Source: Dellaglioa algida DSM 15638
GTDB taxonomy: Bacteria; Bacillota; Bacilli; Lactobacillales; Lactobacillaceae
Assembly: GCF_001434695.1 (NCBI RefSeq)
Contig: NZ_AZDI01000009.1
Coordinates: 1 to 64,000 of the forward strand
Length of the DNA: 64,000 bases
Direction of reading: 5' to 3'
Both the position numbers and the translations under genes were made by a program. Of the stretch, positions 33,593 through 43,455 are shown one piece after another; position 1 is the first letter of the stretch, and each line of letters begins with the position of its first letter. The notes beneath the pieces are model-generated. The model was not told the DNA's origin. It saw nothing but the letters and a program-made list of their open reading frames with translations, and ran no database searches.

Positions 33593-33728
33593 CAAATAAA
33601 ATGCTGTGTTATTATGAATATACGAATTCGGTTGTTTAGAGATTGTCGACAATGTTGTCAGTTTCTGGAAATTGGTCTTCATTAACGTATCTTTTCGCCG
33701 TGCCCACACCGAAATGATACGTTTTTTT
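33587..33728 (+). ncRNA. Probable small RNA or attenuating leader before trmL
   Basis: TTGTAA (33587-33592, overlapping the rlmA stop) and TATTAT (33610-33615) are separated by exactly 17 bases. About 110 bases later a stem AACGTATC/GATACGTT (33684-33691 with 33715-33722) is followed by seven T, an intrinsic terminator. Its apical part has TTCG/CGAA and the C-rich loop CCGTGCCCACAC. Between them another hairpin can form around AGAGATTG/CAGTTTCT. No ORF occupies the interval. It is either an independent small RNA or a leader that controls trmL. It matches no RNA family that I recognise. Confidence 0.6.
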
Positions 33729-33769
33729 GTTGCCTAAAAATACTTGGACCATTTGGAAGGATGTTACTT

Positions 33770-34282
33770 TTGACAAATCATATAGCGCTTTTTGAACCAC
33801 TTATGCCCGCAAATACAGGTAATATTGCTAGGACTTGTGCTGGAACAGATACTGAATTACATTTAATTGAACCACTCGGATTTTCAACTGACGATAAATA
33901 TTTGAAGCGTGCCGGTCTTGATTATTGGGATAAAGTAAAAATTACCTATCATAAAAATTTGCAAGATTTTTTGGAAACTATTCCAGATCAAAAACAACTT
34001 TTTTTGGTTTCTAAGTTTGCACCGCAAACTTATTCACAGGTTGATTATACGGATGTGGATAAAGATTATTACTTCTTGTTTGGTAAGGAGACAACAGGAC
34101 TTCCTGAAAACTTTATGCGCCAAAATGAAGAAAAGGCTATTCGAATTCCACAGGATGACACGCATATTCGTGCTTTGAATCTGTCTAATTCAGCCGCAAT
34201 CGTCATTTATGAAGCCTTGAGACAACAAGATTTTCCTAATTTAGATAAAACACATACGTATGAAAATGATAAATTAAAATAA
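33770..34282 (+). CDS. trmL: tRNA (cytidine/uridine-34-2'-O)-methyltransferase TrmL
   Basis: A 170-residue SPOUT methyltransferase that modifies the wobble ribose of tRNA-Leu. The PANTGNIARTCAGTD segment, FGKETTGLPE and RIPQDDTHIRALNLSNS form the trefoil knot and SAM site. The TTG at 33770 is the start: GGAAGG lies 8 bases upstream and the family begins TNHIALFEP, whereas the ATG at 33761 touches that ribosome site. Length is normal. Confidence 0.95.
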   Translation: MTNHIALFEPLMPANTGNIARTCAGTDTELHLIEPLGFSTDDKYLKRAGLDYWDKVKITYHKNLQDFLETIPDQKQLFLVSKFAPQTYSQVDYTDVDKDYYFLFGKETTGLPENFMRQNEEKAIRIPQDDTHIRALNLSNSAAIVIYEALRQQDFPNLDKTHTYENDKLK

Positions 34283-34401
34283 AGAGCCTGAGCATTTTTT
34301 AAACTAGATTTTCATAAATAAGTTATACTTACTTTTGAGTTATGAAAAGGGCCATCATTTATGGTAAATAAGTATTTTATAAAATGAAAGGATGATCTAG
34401 T

Positions 34402-34707
34402 TTGTTTCAAGTAATAACAATATTTGGATTTGACGAACCCTGGTGGTTTTTCGATGATTGGAAAACACATATTCAGGAGACTGTTGAGTTTGATTCAATG
34501 GATGATGCGGTTGTATTTTTTGAAAAGCAAGCCGATACGTTTACGGCTAAGTTCAGTCATCAAAAAAGCAAACGTCAATTTTTAACGGCATTCTGGGATG
34601 ATAAGCAACTTGATTATTGCGCTGATTGTGGCGATGATTTACAGTTGTATCAAGGATTGATGATAGTTAAAGATGGCAAAGAAATAGCACCAGAAAAAGA
34701 GAGTTAA
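34402..34707 (+). CDS. DUF1033 family protein
   Basis: A 101-residue acidic aromatic protein (GFDEPWWFFDDWKT, then LTAFWDDKQLDYCADCGDDLQLYQG). It matches the DUF1033 family found in lactobacilli and streptococci, often near competence or ftsK genes, with no known function. The Cys pair CADC could bind metal. It starts at TTG and ends at a strong terminator. Confidence 0.85.
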   Translation: MFQVITIFGFDEPWWFFDDWKTHIQETVEFDSMDDAVVFFEKQADTFTAKFSHQKSKRQFLTAFWDDKQLDYCADCGDDLQLYQGLMIVKDGKEIAPEKES

Positions 34708-34737
34708 TAACGATTATGTTATTAGCTCTCTTTTTTT
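34696..34737 (+). terminator. Terminator after the DUF1033 gene
   Basis: An AGAGAGTTAATAAC/GTTATTAGCTCTCT stem with a small bulge is followed by seven T and overlaps the stop of the gene. Confidence 0.9.
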
Positions 34738-34818
34738 GAAAATGCGTGAATTGGCCACGTGTGGTATTCGAGATATGGTATAATTTGAATATTCATTTTA
34801 GTAGAAGGAGGAACTGTT

Positions 34819-37098
34819 TTGGCTCAAAAAACAAAGAAAAGAAAAAAACGTACTACAAAAAAAACAGTTCAATACAAATTTTCTAAAAATATAATTGGTG
34901 CTATATTTTTATTATTTGGCATACTTGGCGTTTTAGCGCTGGGATACTTGGGAACTTTATTCGCTAACGTTTTCCGTTTATTCGTCGGGAATACCTATCA
35001 ATTTGCGTTATTGATTCTTGGTGTCTACGGTAGTTATTTAATGGTCATGGGTAAAGAGCCTAACTTAAAAAAACGCATTAGCTGGGGTTCATTGATACTA
35101 TACATTGGCGTATTAGTATTTTTAGAGGCATGGTTTGTTGGACATTCAGACGTACATAATCAGTTTATTCAGTACACATGGGGGACGTTAGTTTCAGATT
35201 TTCGTCAGTCGTCGGTAGGATCAACTGTTGGTGGCGGGATGATTGGAGCAAGTTTATACCAGTTATCGCACTTTTTGGTTTCACAAGCTGGAACGTATAT
35301 TGTTAGTGCACTTTTCATTTTAGCAGGATTATTTATTATTTTTAATTTATCATTTTCAGAAGTGATGTATACCGTTCACCGCTATCTTAATGTCATTATT
35401 GCTTGGTCAAGAGAAGGCATTCGTCGTAGTAAAGTGGCATTTAATAGTTTTAAAGAGGAAAGACAAGAAAATGAGATGGATTTGGAAGAAGAAAACCCCA
35501 AACCATTGGTTGATCTGAAACCTAAAGTTCAGGAAATAGAACCTGAATCCAATCTAGATATTGGTAAGCTACCAATTATTACGCAACAAGAACCGGATCC
35601 AGAACCAGAAGTAAGCGATGAACCTAGTTTATTAGCAAGCGTGGTTGCAGAAGATAATGAAGATTATCAGTTACCACCAGTTACACTTTTAACTAAAATC
35701 CCCAAAGAAGACCAAAGTGGCGAATATAAAACAATTGAAAAAAACACGAAAATATTACAACAGACATTTGAAAGTTTTGGTGTCGACGTTGAGATTAAAA
35801 GTGTGAGCTTAGGACCATCGGTTACCGAATATGAGTTACATCCGGCAATAGGCGTCAAAGTCAGTAAAATAGTTAATCTTGCGGATGACTTGGCATTAGC
35901 GCTCGCTGCCAAAGATATTCGAATTGAAGCACCAATTCCCGGTAAATCACTGATTGGAATTGAAGTACCAAATTCTAAAATTTCAATGGTATCGTTCAGG
36001 GATGTCATTGAATCACAACAAAAAAATCCAACGCCAGACAAGGTTCTTGAAGTGCCATTAGGTCGAGATGTTTCAGGTCAATTAGTAACGGCAGATCTAA
36101 CGACAATGCCACATTTGTTAATTGCCGGGTCGACGGGAAGTGGTAAGTCTGTTGCAATTAACGGTATTATCACAAGTTTATTGATGAATACGAAACCAAA
36201 CCAAGTTAAGTTTATGTTAATTGATCCTAAAAAAGTTGAACTAGGTGTCTATAATGGGATACCGCATTTGTTGACGCCCGTTGTCACGAATCCTAAAAAG
36301 GCGTCACGTGCTTTGCACAAAGTGGTTTCTGAAATGGAAAGACGATATGAATTATTTGCAGATGCCAGTCAGCGTAATATTTCAGGATATAATGAAATGA
36401 TTACACAAGAGAATAAAAATGACGGTCAAAAAAGAGCAACATTGCCTTATATCGTGGTTATTGTTGACGAATTGGCAGATTTAATGATGGTCGCTTCGAA
36501 TGAAGTTGAAGATGCTATTATTAGATTAGCGCAGATGGCCAGAGCGGCCGGAATCCATATGATTTTGGCAACCCAACGACCATCAGTTGATGTCATTACG
36601 GGCTTAATTAAGGCAAATGTGCCGTCACGAATGGCTTTTGCTGTTTCAAGTGGTATTGATTCGAGAACAATAATCGATAGTAACGGGGCTGAGAAGCTCT
36701 TAGGACGTGGAGATATGCTGTTCTTGCCGATGGGATTGAACAAACCGATTCGGGTACAGGATGCATATATCTCAGATAAAGACGTTGAGAGTGTTATTCA
36801 ATTTATTAAAAATCAACAGGAACCTCAGTATGATGAAACAATGATTGTAACAGATGATGAAACGGCTAATTCTGGGTCATCAGCTGATTCAGAAGATGAG
36901 TTATACGGAGATGCCGTTAAATTAGTTGCACATGAACAATCTTGTAGTGTATCCATGCTGCAAAGACGGTTTAGAATTGGGTATAATCGAGCTGCGAGAA
37001 TTGTCGATGAGATGGAAGCCAAGGGGATTGTTGGCCCACCCGAGGGAAGTAAACCGCGTAAAGTGTTAATAAATGAAGAAACTGATAACCCAGATTAG
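34819..37098 (+). CDS. ftsK: DNA translocase FtsK/SpoIIIE
   Basis: A 759-residue septal DNA pump that clears chromosome DNA during division. It has four N-terminal membrane helices (about residues 25-190), an acidic linker (215-290), the alpha-beta motor with Walker A GSTGSGKS (about 437-444) and Walker B IVVIVDELADLM, and the DNA-reading gamma winged helix at the C-terminus (QRRFRIGYNRAARIVDEME). It opens the conserved ftsK-to-yajC block. It starts at TTG with GGAGGAAC upstream. Confidence 0.97.
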   Translation: MAQKTKKRKKRTTKKTVQYKFSKNIIGAIFLLFGILGVLALGYLGTLFANVFRLFVGNTYQFALLILGVYGSYLMVMGKEPNLKKRISWGSLILYIGVLVFLEAWFVGHSDVHNQFIQYTWGTLVSDFRQSSVGSTVGGGMIGASLYQLSHFLVSQAGTYIVSALFILAGLFIIFNLSFSEVMYTVHRYLNVIIAWSREGIRRSKVAFNSFKEERQENEMDLEEENPKPLVDLKPKVQEIEPESNLDIGKLPIITQQEPDPEPEVSDEPSLLASVVAEDNEDYQLPPVTLLTKIPKEDQSGEYKTIEKNTKILQQTFESFGVDVEIKSVSLGPSVTEYELHPAIGVKVSKIVNLADDLALALAAKDIRIEAPIPGKSLIGIEVPNSKISMVSFRDVIESQQKNPTPDKVLEVPLGRDVSGQLVTADLTTMPHLLIAGSTGSGKSVAINGIITSLLMNTKPNQVKFMLIDPKKVELGVYNGIPHLLTPVVTNPKKASRALHKVVSEMERRYELFADASQRNISGYNEMITQENKNDGQKRATLPYIVVIVDELADLMMVASNEVEDAIIRLAQMARAAGIHMILATQRPSVDVITGLIKANVPSRMAFAVSSGIDSRTIIDSNGAEKLLGRGDMLFLPMGLNKPIRVQDAYISDKDVESVIQFIKNQQEPQYDETMIVTDDETANSGSSADSEDELYGDAVKLVAHEQSCSVSMLQRRFRIGYNRAARIVDEMEAKGIVGPPEGSKPRKVLINEETDNPD

Positions 37099-37114
37099 GG
37101 TTGTCAGTTTTTTT
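37081..37114 (+). terminator. Terminator after ftsK
   Basis: A stem ACTGATAACCC/GGGTTGTCAGT with one G-U pair overlaps the ftsK stop and is followed by seven T. Confidence 0.9.
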
Positions 37115-37215
37115 ATTGTTGTAGACCAGTTATTACGAAACAATTAAATTTGTGTTTCACTAGTCTTTCAATTATTATGGTAAGAGAACGTCCGATTAAA
37201 AGGAGGCACATTTTT

Positions 37216-38469
37216 GTGCGTAAACAATTAGAAAATGGTATTAACTTAACCGTTATTGAAAATAGTCAATTTAAAACAAATAGAATCGTCATTAATTTTG
37301 TTGCACCTTTAGCTGGGGGAGAATCAGCAGAACGCATGTTGCTAGCTAATTTATTAGAAATTAGTAGTGCAAAATACCCATCTCAACAAAAATTAGCCGA
37401 GAAGTTATCAGAGCTTTATGGGGCTAGTTTTGGGATTACTGTTAGTAAAAAAGGGAATTACCATTTAATAAGCCTGATTTTAAATGGCGTAAACGATAAA
37501 TTTTTGGAACACAAAACAGATAGTTTGAAAGAAATATTTAATTTTATTAAAGAAATTATTTTTAATCCTAACGTGACAGATGGCCATTTTGATGAAGAAA
37601 CATTTAAACGTCAAAAAGAAAATTTGATGATGTCAATTAGAAGTATTAGTGATGATAAACAATCATACGCGGGATTAGAATTACAAAAGCTTTATTTTCA
37701 AAATGATCAAGCGATCCCAAGTTATGGCACAATTGAAGCTATTGAAAAAATCACCGCAACTAGTCTATTTGAGTATTACAAGCAGATGCTTGCAACTAAC
37801 CGAGTGGACATTTTTGTTATTGGTGAGTTAGATGAAATAGAAACGGAAAGTATCGTTAAAATATTACCATTTACACCGAGAGATTTTGAAATGGTACCTA
37901 TCTTCTATCATCAGGATGTCAAAGAAGTTGTGACTAAAGTCGAAACGCAAGCCGTTGCTCAAGGTAAATTGAATATGGCTTACCAGTTACCCGTTTACTA
38001 TAGAGAAGACGGCTACTACGCTGGGCTTATTTTTAATGGCATTTTTGGTGGTTCACCACTTGCTAAACTTTTTGTAAATGTGCGTGAAAAAGCTAGTTTA
38101 GCTTATTACGCCAGTAGTTCATTAGATACATTTAGAGGGATTTTAACTGTTCAAACTGGTATTGAATCACAAAATAAAGATAAGGTTATCGAAATTGTTC
38201 AACAACAATTGGATGACATCATTGCAGGTGATATCAGTGATGAATTATTGAATAAAACAAAAATGACCATGATTAATCAATATCAGAGTAGCCTTGATTC
38301 ACAAATGGCATTAATTAATCAATCAATGGTTGATCAGTTGACGCAGACGGAAGTTGGGACAACAGAATGGATTGATGGTATTAACGCTGTCGATAAATCT
38401 GCGGTTCAAGCTATCGCTCGTGAAGTTAAATTACAAGCAATCTTCTTTTTGAATGGGGAAATCAAATAA
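37216..38469 (+). CDS. M16-family peptidase homologue YmfF
   Basis: A 417-residue insulinase-fold protein without the HxxEH zinc motif, so the non-catalytic partner of the pair. Its REKASLAYYASSS segment is the substrate-binding RxxxGLAY-like region. It is followed with a one-base overlap by the catalytic YmfH homologue. I choose the GTG at 37216 because AAAAGGAGG lies just before it. In Bacillus this pair acts in peptide export or processing; here the substrate is unknown. Confidence 0.9.
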   Translation: MRKQLENGINLTVIENSQFKTNRIVINFVAPLAGGESAERMLLANLLEISSAKYPSQQKLAEKLSELYGASFGITVSKKGNYHLISLILNGVNDKFLEHKTDSLKEIFNFIKEIIFNPNVTDGHFDEETFKRQKENLMMSIRSISDDKQSYAGLELQKLYFQNDQAIPSYGTIEAIEKITATSLFEYYKQMLATNRVDIFVIGELDEIETESIVKILPFTPRDFEMVPIFYHQDVKEVVTKVETQAVAQGKLNMAYQLPVYYREDGYYAGLIFNGIFGGSPLAKLFVNVREKASLAYYASSSLDTFRGILTVQTGIESQNKDKVIEIVQQQLDDIIAGDISDELLNKTKMTMINQYQSSLDSQMALINQSMVDQLTQTEVGTTEWIDGINAVDKSAVQAIAREVKLQAIFFLNGEIK

Positions 38470-39773
38470 TGAAAACATTAGAATACCCGCAGTTCGATGA
38501 AATATTATATACAGAAACTTTAGAAAATGGTCTGAAAGTCAACATTTTACCTCGTAAGGGATTTCATAAAACTTACGGTATTTTTACAACCAATTATGGT
38601 TCAGTAGATAGTGTCTTCGTGCCAATTGGTGAAGAGGAAATGATACACGTACCAGATGGTATCGCACATTTCTTGGAACATAAAATGTTCGAAAAAGCAG
38701 ATCATGATGCATTTGATTTATTTGGCGAATATGGGGCTAGTGCGAATGCTTTCACTAGTTTCACACGTACCAGTTACTTGTTTTCAAGTTCTAATCATAT
38801 TCCTGAAAATATTGAAACATTGTTAGATTTTGTACAGGACCCTTATTTCACACCAGAAACGGTTGAAAAAGAAAAAGGTATTATTGGTCAAGAAATTCAA
38901 ATGTACGATGATGATCCTAATTGGCGACTATATTTTGGAATTTTAGGTAACCTCTACCCAAATCATCCCGTCAGCAGTGATATAGCTGGGACAATTGAAT
39001 CAATTGATAAGATTACCGCGGATGACTTATATAAATGTTATGAAACTTTTTACCATCCAAGTAATATGAATCTATTTATTGTTGGTAATGTTGATCCTGA
39101 GGAAACGTTAGCTTTCATCAAAGCTAACCAAGATCGTAAGAATTTCCCAGAAGTGGCTGAATCAATTAAGCGATCAATTCCAGAAACTCAGGTTGATGGG
39201 TCAGATATCATGCCATATCGGGCAACCGAAATGGAAATCCAACGGGCTAAAACAATTGTTGGTATTAAAGGCTTGGATGATGTTCCTGAAGGTCGTGATG
39301 GCTTGAAATATAAAGAGACGATTCATATGCTGCTTTATCTCCTGTTTGGGGATACTGCTCCTCAATATATGAAGTTGTATGATGAAGGAACACTAGATGA
39401 TTCATTCGGATACGAATTTGAAATTGAACGTGGCTTTCATTTTGCAAGTATCAGCGGTGATACAGATAATCCGCAAAAATTGTCAGATGCTATCATTCAC
39501 ATTTTAGAGAACGCGGCGGATTATTTAGCTGACGCAGATGCTCAATTTGAACTAGCTAAGCGTGAGATGTTAGGACAATCAATTCAATCAATGAATTCTC
39601 TTGAAAGCATTGCAAATCAATACGATGGTGATCTATTTAATGACGCTACTGTCTTTGATCGAGCACCAATTATCGAAAACATGACCTTAGATCAAGTTCG
39701 CCAAGGTGCCAAAGACTTTATTCGCTCTGAAGCAATTAGTGTTTATCAAATTATGGCTAAAGAGGACAAATAA
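38469..39773 (+). CDS. M16-family zinc peptidase YmfH
   Basis: A 434-residue pitrilysin-type peptidase with the inverted zinc motif HFLEH (residues 64-68) and the downstream Glu in EKEKGIIGQEIQMY. It overlaps the preceding homologue (TAATG) and forms a heterodimer with it by analogy. It is followed by the ymfI-like reductase, the standard order. Confidence 0.93.
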   Translation: MKTLEYPQFDEILYTETLENGLKVNILPRKGFHKTYGIFTTNYGSVDSVFVPIGEEEMIHVPDGIAHFLEHKMFEKADHDAFDLFGEYGASANAFTSFTRTSYLFSSSNHIPENIETLLDFVQDPYFTPETVEKEKGIIGQEIQMYDDDPNWRLYFGILGNLYPNHPVSSDIAGTIESIDKITADDLYKCYETFYHPSNMNLFIVGNVDPEETLAFIKANQDRKNFPEVAESIKRSIPETQVDGSDIMPYRATEMEIQRAKTIVGIKGLDDVPEGRDGLKYKETIHMLLYLLFGDTAPQYMKLYDEGTLDDSFGYEFEIERGFHFASISGDTDNPQKLSDAIIHILENAADYLADADAQFELAKREMLGQSIQSMNSLESIANQYDGDLFNDATVFDRAPIIENMTLDQVRQGAKDFIRSEAISVYQIMAKEDK

Positions 39774-39774
39774 G

Positions 39775-40497
39775 GTGAGCTGGGCAGTTATTTTTGGTGC
39801 ATCCGGTGATATCGGTCAAATGATTGCGAGACAGTTAGCAGACGCGGGTTGGTCGTTGACCATGCATTATTATCAAAATGAACAAGTAATTACAACATTG
39901 ACAGATGAGTTAAGAAAAAACTATCCAAAACAGGATTTTTTACCGCTACAATTTGATATGACAACGGCTGATGTTGAAGCCGTGACATCGCAATTATTTG
40001 CGGTTGACGCGTTAATATTTGCGGAGGGAACAACTTCTTATCATTTATTTAATGAGGCCCCAATGGCTGATTTAGAGAAAATGATGAAAATGCAAGTTCA
40101 AACGCCGTTAGCGTTAATTCAGAAATTGGAACCTAAATTAGCACTAAACCATTTCGGACGTATTATCTTTATTGGTTCGATTTATGGAGGTGTTGGAAGT
40201 CCAATGGAAGTTCTGTACAGCACAGTTAAAGGGGCTCTGTCTGCTTTTTCTAATGCGTATAGTAAGGAAGTTGCGTCATTAGGTATCACAGTTAACGTTG
40301 TAGCACCAGGAGCAGTAGATACAAAAATGAATCAACAGTTTTCTGAAGAAACAAAAAAAATAATTTCAAATGAGATTCCAATTGGTCGATTTGCTCATCC
40401 TGAAGAGATTGGTTTCTGGGTGAAGCAATTATTGGCAAAAGAGGCAGGGTACCTCACCGGACAAACAATTTATGTGTCTGGCGGATGGTTGAAATAA
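39775..40497 (+). CDS. Short-chain dehydrogenase YmfI-like
   Basis: A 240-residue SDR with the nucleotide loop GASGDIGQMIA, the catalytic YSTVK (Tyr and Lys about residues 144-148) and a late TGQTIYVSGGW. It is FabG-like, but the substrate is unknown. GTG 39775 follows the ymfH stop by one base, with GAGG just upstream; longer frames would overlap ymfH. Confidence 0.9.
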   Translation: MSWAVIFGASGDIGQMIARQLADAGWSLTMHYYQNEQVITTLTDELRKNYPKQDFLPLQFDMTTADVEAVTSQLFAVDALIFAEGTTSYHLFNEAPMADLEKMMKMQVQTPLALIQKLEPKLALNHFGRIIFIGSIYGGVGSPMEVLYSTVKGALSAFSNAYSKEVASLGITVNVVAPGAVDTKMNQQFSEETKKIISNEIPIGRFAHPEEIGFWVKQLLAKEAGYLTGQTIYVSGGWLK

Positions 40498-40585
40498 AAT
40501 AATAAAATTTTAATAAATTGGGCATAGTGACTATGTTATACTGGGCTTTAGAAGATTAACTATTAAACTAAGTGGAGAATTTGAT

Positions 40586-41440
40586 ATGAGTGAAATTGGA
40601 AAGAAATTACAAGAAGCGAGAATAAATAAAGGTTACACGTTAGATGATTTACAACAAATGACGAAGATTCAAAAGCGTTATTTAATCGCGATTGAGGACG
40701 AAAAATTTTCTGATTTACCAGGAGATTTTTATGTCCGTGCATTTGTTAAACAATATGCGGAAACAGTCGATTTGGATGCAAATGAATTATTGGGAGAATT
40801 CAATGAAACTGTTCCAGATGAACCAGAGGCAGTAGTTACAAAGGAACGAGTATCGCGTTCTGATAAGTCTGCGGGACTTCCAAAGGACAGCAAATTTGAT
40901 AAATTCATGTCGTATTTACCTACAATTATTATTGTTGTCATTGTTTTAGGAATTTTGGGAACTATTTATGGTGTAACATTAAACAATAAAAATACGGATA
41001 CTCAAATTGAAAGTTCAAGCTCTAAAGTTTCGGTTTCAACTGATTCAAAAGCAAAATCTGAGAGTGCTAGTTCTGCATCGTCAGAAACAAGCTCAAGTTC
41101 TTCGTCTGATAAGAAGACGCAAAAATTAACATACGTTTCAGATACGGGGACAAACACCGTCTATACGATGGAAAATGCACCCAAAACTTCTGAAATTAAG
41201 TTAACGGCTGCTGGTAGTGCAGCTTGGAGCTCAATCACAGCTGACGGCACACAATTATGGCAAGCAACGCTTGTGTCAGATGCGAGTGACACTGTTTCAA
41301 TTCCGGCTGGAACAAAGTCATTTGTCTTTAGTTTTGGAAATGCAACGGCTATGAGTATTACAATAAATGGCAAAAAATTTGATTTTACGAAAACAAATCC
41401 GGCCTTACAAGTTAGAACGGTTACCGTAAATATTCAATAA
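40586..41440 (+). CDS. RodZ-like helix-turn-helix membrane protein (YmfM)
   Basis: A 284-residue protein with an N-terminal HTH (IGKKLQEARINKGYTLDDLQ, about residues 3-65), one membrane helix at about 112-132, a serine-rich linker, and a C-terminal beta domain of the DUF4115 type. It is the RodZ/YmfM protein that links MreB-type cell-shape machinery to the membrane. It lies just before pgsA as in Bacillus. Confidence 0.93.
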   Translation: MSEIGKKLQEARINKGYTLDDLQQMTKIQKRYLIAIEDEKFSDLPGDFYVRAFVKQYAETVDLDANELLGEFNETVPDEPEAVVTKERVSRSDKSAGLPKDSKFDKFMSYLPTIIIVVIVLGILGTIYGVTLNNKNTDTQIESSSSKVSVSTDSKAKSESASSASSETSSSSSSDKKTQKLTYVSDTGTNTVYTMENAPKTSEIKLTAAGSAAWSSITADGTQLWQATLVSDASDTVSIPAGTKSFVFSFGNATAMSITINGKKFDFTKTNPALQVRTVTVNIQ

Positions 41441-41450
41441 ACAAAAATTG

Positions 41451-41484
41451 CCGGCAACGAAGTCTATGTTGTTGGTTTTTTTTG
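41451..41484 (+). terminator. Terminator between the rodZ-like gene and pgsA
   Basis: A CCGGCAAC/GTTGTTGG stem with G-U pairs is followed by eight T. It is moderate in strength and may allow read-through to pgsA. Confidence 0.7.
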
Positions 41485-41504
41485 AAAAAAAAAGGGGAAC
41501 AATT

Positions 41505-42092
41505 ATGAATTTACCAAATAAATTAACGGTTGTCAGAATTATATTAATTCCAATTTTCATGTTGGTGTTATTATTACCACTTGATTGGGGAATGGTCACC
41601 TGGGCTGGCACTCAAATCGAAGTTACACATTTGGTTGGGGCGATTATTTTTGCGGCTGCTTCATTAACAGACTTTTTGGACGGTCAAATCGCACGCCGAC
41701 AACATTTAGTTTCTAATTTTGGAAAGTTTGCTGACCCGTTGGCTGATAAAATGCTTGTAATGACTGCATTTATTATTCTTGTCGCATTTAATCAAGTGCC
41801 ATCTTGGGTAGCAGCAATCATTGTTTGTCGTGAACTTGCTGTCACAGGGTTGAGATTGATCATTGTTGAAAATGATGGTCAGGTTATGGCTGCGGCTATG
41901 CCGGGTAAAATTAAAACAACAACGCAAATGATCGCAATCATTTTGTTGTTCTTAAATAATGTATTGTTTGCAGCAATTAGTGTCCCAATGGCCGCTATCT
42001 TCCTTTACATTTGTTTATTCTTTACTATCTACTCAGGAATCGATTATTTTGTCCAAAATAGAGCGATTTTCTCAGATTCATTCGAAAAATAA
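41505..42092 (+). CDS. pgsA: Phosphatidylglycerophosphate synthase
   Basis: A 195-residue membrane enzyme that makes phosphatidylglycerophosphate from CDP-diacylglycerol. The CDP-alcohol phosphotransferase motif DFLDGQIARRQHLVSNFGKF, followed by DPLADK, carries the catalytic Asp residues. The ATG at 41505 has AGGGGA upstream and starts at the family's NLPNKLTVVRI. Confidence 0.97.
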   Translation: MNLPNKLTVVRIILIPIFMLVLLLPLDWGMVTWAGTQIEVTHLVGAIIFAAASLTDFLDGQIARRQHLVSNFGKFADPLADKMLVMTAFIILVAFNQVPSWVAAIIVCRELAVTGLRLIIVENDGQVMAAAMPGKIKTTTQMIAIILLFLNNVLFAAISVPMAAIFLYICLFFTIYSGIDYFVQNRAIFSDSFEK

Positions 42093-42100
42093 AATGATTA

Positions 42101-42133
42101 GACTAAAACGGTTAGCTGTTTTAGTCTTTTTTA
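42101..42133 (+). terminator. Terminator after pgsA
   Basis: A GACTAAAAC/GTTTTAGTC stem is followed by TTTTTT, 9 bases after the pgsA stop. Confidence 0.88.
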
Positions 42134-42156
42134 ATTAGAAACTAGGAGGTAATATC

Positions 42157-43398
42157 ATGCACGCAGAGATAATTGCAGTTGGAACAGAAATTTTATTAGG
42201 ACAAATTGTAAATACGAATAGCGCTTTTTTAGCAGATAAATTAGCGGATTTAGGCGTTAATGTATTTTATCAGACGGTTGTTGGGGACAATGAGTCACGT
42301 ATGCTAGAGACAATTGAAATTGCTTCTAAACGAAATGATTTAGTAATTTTATCCGGAGGGCTTGGACCAACGGAAGATGACCTAACGAAACAAATGGTGG
42401 CTAAATTTTTAAATGAAAAGCTAGTTGAAAATAAAGATGCAATGCTGAAAATTGAAAATCATTTTGCGCAAACGGGTCGAAAAATGACTGAAAACAATAA
42501 ATTGCAAGCCTTGTATATAGAGGGTTCAGTGCCCATTAAAAACCATGCCGGAATGGCCGTTGGAGATTTTTATAAGGGTGCGGCATGCGACTTTCTACTA
42601 TTACCCGGCCCACCCAATGAATTGAAAACGATGTTTAACAAAGAAGTTGAGGAACTATTGAAGCAAACATATAACTTGAATAGTCATCTTGAATCAAAGG
42701 TTCTACGCTTCTTTGGAATTGGGGAATCTAAACTGGTTACTGAACTAGAAGATATAATAAATGCACAAACAAATCCTACGATTGCTCCTTATGCGAAGAC
42801 TAATGAAGTTACTTTACGAATTACCGCGAGTGCTACAGAAGGAAAATCGGCTGAAAAATTAATTGGCGAGATGGAAACCAATGTGTTAAATAGGGTAGGT
42901 AATTATTTTTATGGTTATGGGGATGATAATTCATTACAAAACGTGGTTGTGACCGAACTAATTAAAAATAATTTATCAATTTCTGCCGCGGAAAGTTTAA
43001 CGGCCGGCTTGTTTCAAAGTACATTGGCCGAAGTCGCTGGCGTTTCAAAAGTTTATCCTGGCGGATTTGTGACGTATGCAAATGCAGTAAAATCTGACGT
43101 TTTAGGTATTCCGACTGAAACGATAAAAAAACATGGTGTTGTTAGTGAAAGTATTGCTAAACAGATGGCTATACAAACACAGGATAAAATGAAAACGGAT
43201 ATTGCCATTTCATTCACGGGGGTCGCTGGTCCAGATGAACTTGAAGGACAAAAAGCAGGAACTGTTTGGATTGGACTTGCCTTCAAAGATAATCCCGTCG
43301 TTGCAAAACAATTTCATTTTGCAGGGAACAGGGAAACGATTCGTCAAAGAAGTGTCTTAAGCGGACTTAAATGGATATTTGACGAAATTAATGAATAA
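42157..43398 (+). CDS. cinA: Competence/damage-inducible protein CinA
   Basis: A 413-residue protein with the molybdopterin-binding-like domain (GTEILLGQIVNTN, SGGLGPTEDDLT) and the C-terminal nicotinamide nucleotide amidase domain (AAESLTAGLF and SFTGVAGPD). In most relatives recA is the next gene and is co-induced with cinA; here it is absent. CinA recycles NMN and, in competent streptococci, escorts RecA to the membrane. Confidence 0.96.
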   Translation: MHAEIIAVGTEILLGQIVNTNSAFLADKLADLGVNVFYQTVVGDNESRMLETIEIASKRNDLVILSGGLGPTEDDLTKQMVAKFLNEKLVENKDAMLKIENHFAQTGRKMTENNKLQALYIEGSVPIKNHAGMAVGDFYKGAACDFLLLPGPPNELKTMFNKEVEELLKQTYNLNSHLESKVLRFFGIGESKLVTELEDIINAQTNPTIAPYAKTNEVTLRITASATEGKSAEKLIGEMETNVLNRVGNYFYGYGDDNSLQNVVVTELIKNNLSISAAESLTAGLFQSTLAEVAGVSKVYPGGFVTYANAVKSDVLGIPTETIKKHGVVSESIAKQMAIQTQDKMKTDIAISFTGVAGPDELEGQKAGTVWIGLAFKDNPVVAKQFHFAGNRETIRQRSVLSGLKWIFDEINE

Positions 43399-43425
43399 AT
43401 AATTAAAGCTAACAATGGATTGTTG

Positions 43426-43455
43426 TTGACAGCGGGGGGCAATTAACCGTAAAAT
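43426..43455 (+). promoter_or_regulatory. Promoter of rny
   Basis: TTGACA (43426-43431) and TAAAAT (43450-43455) are separated by 18 bases. A perfect 21-bp palindrome ATGATTAATTTAATTAATCAT follows in the leader at 43498-43518. This promoter sits where recA would otherwise lie. Confidence 0.75.
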
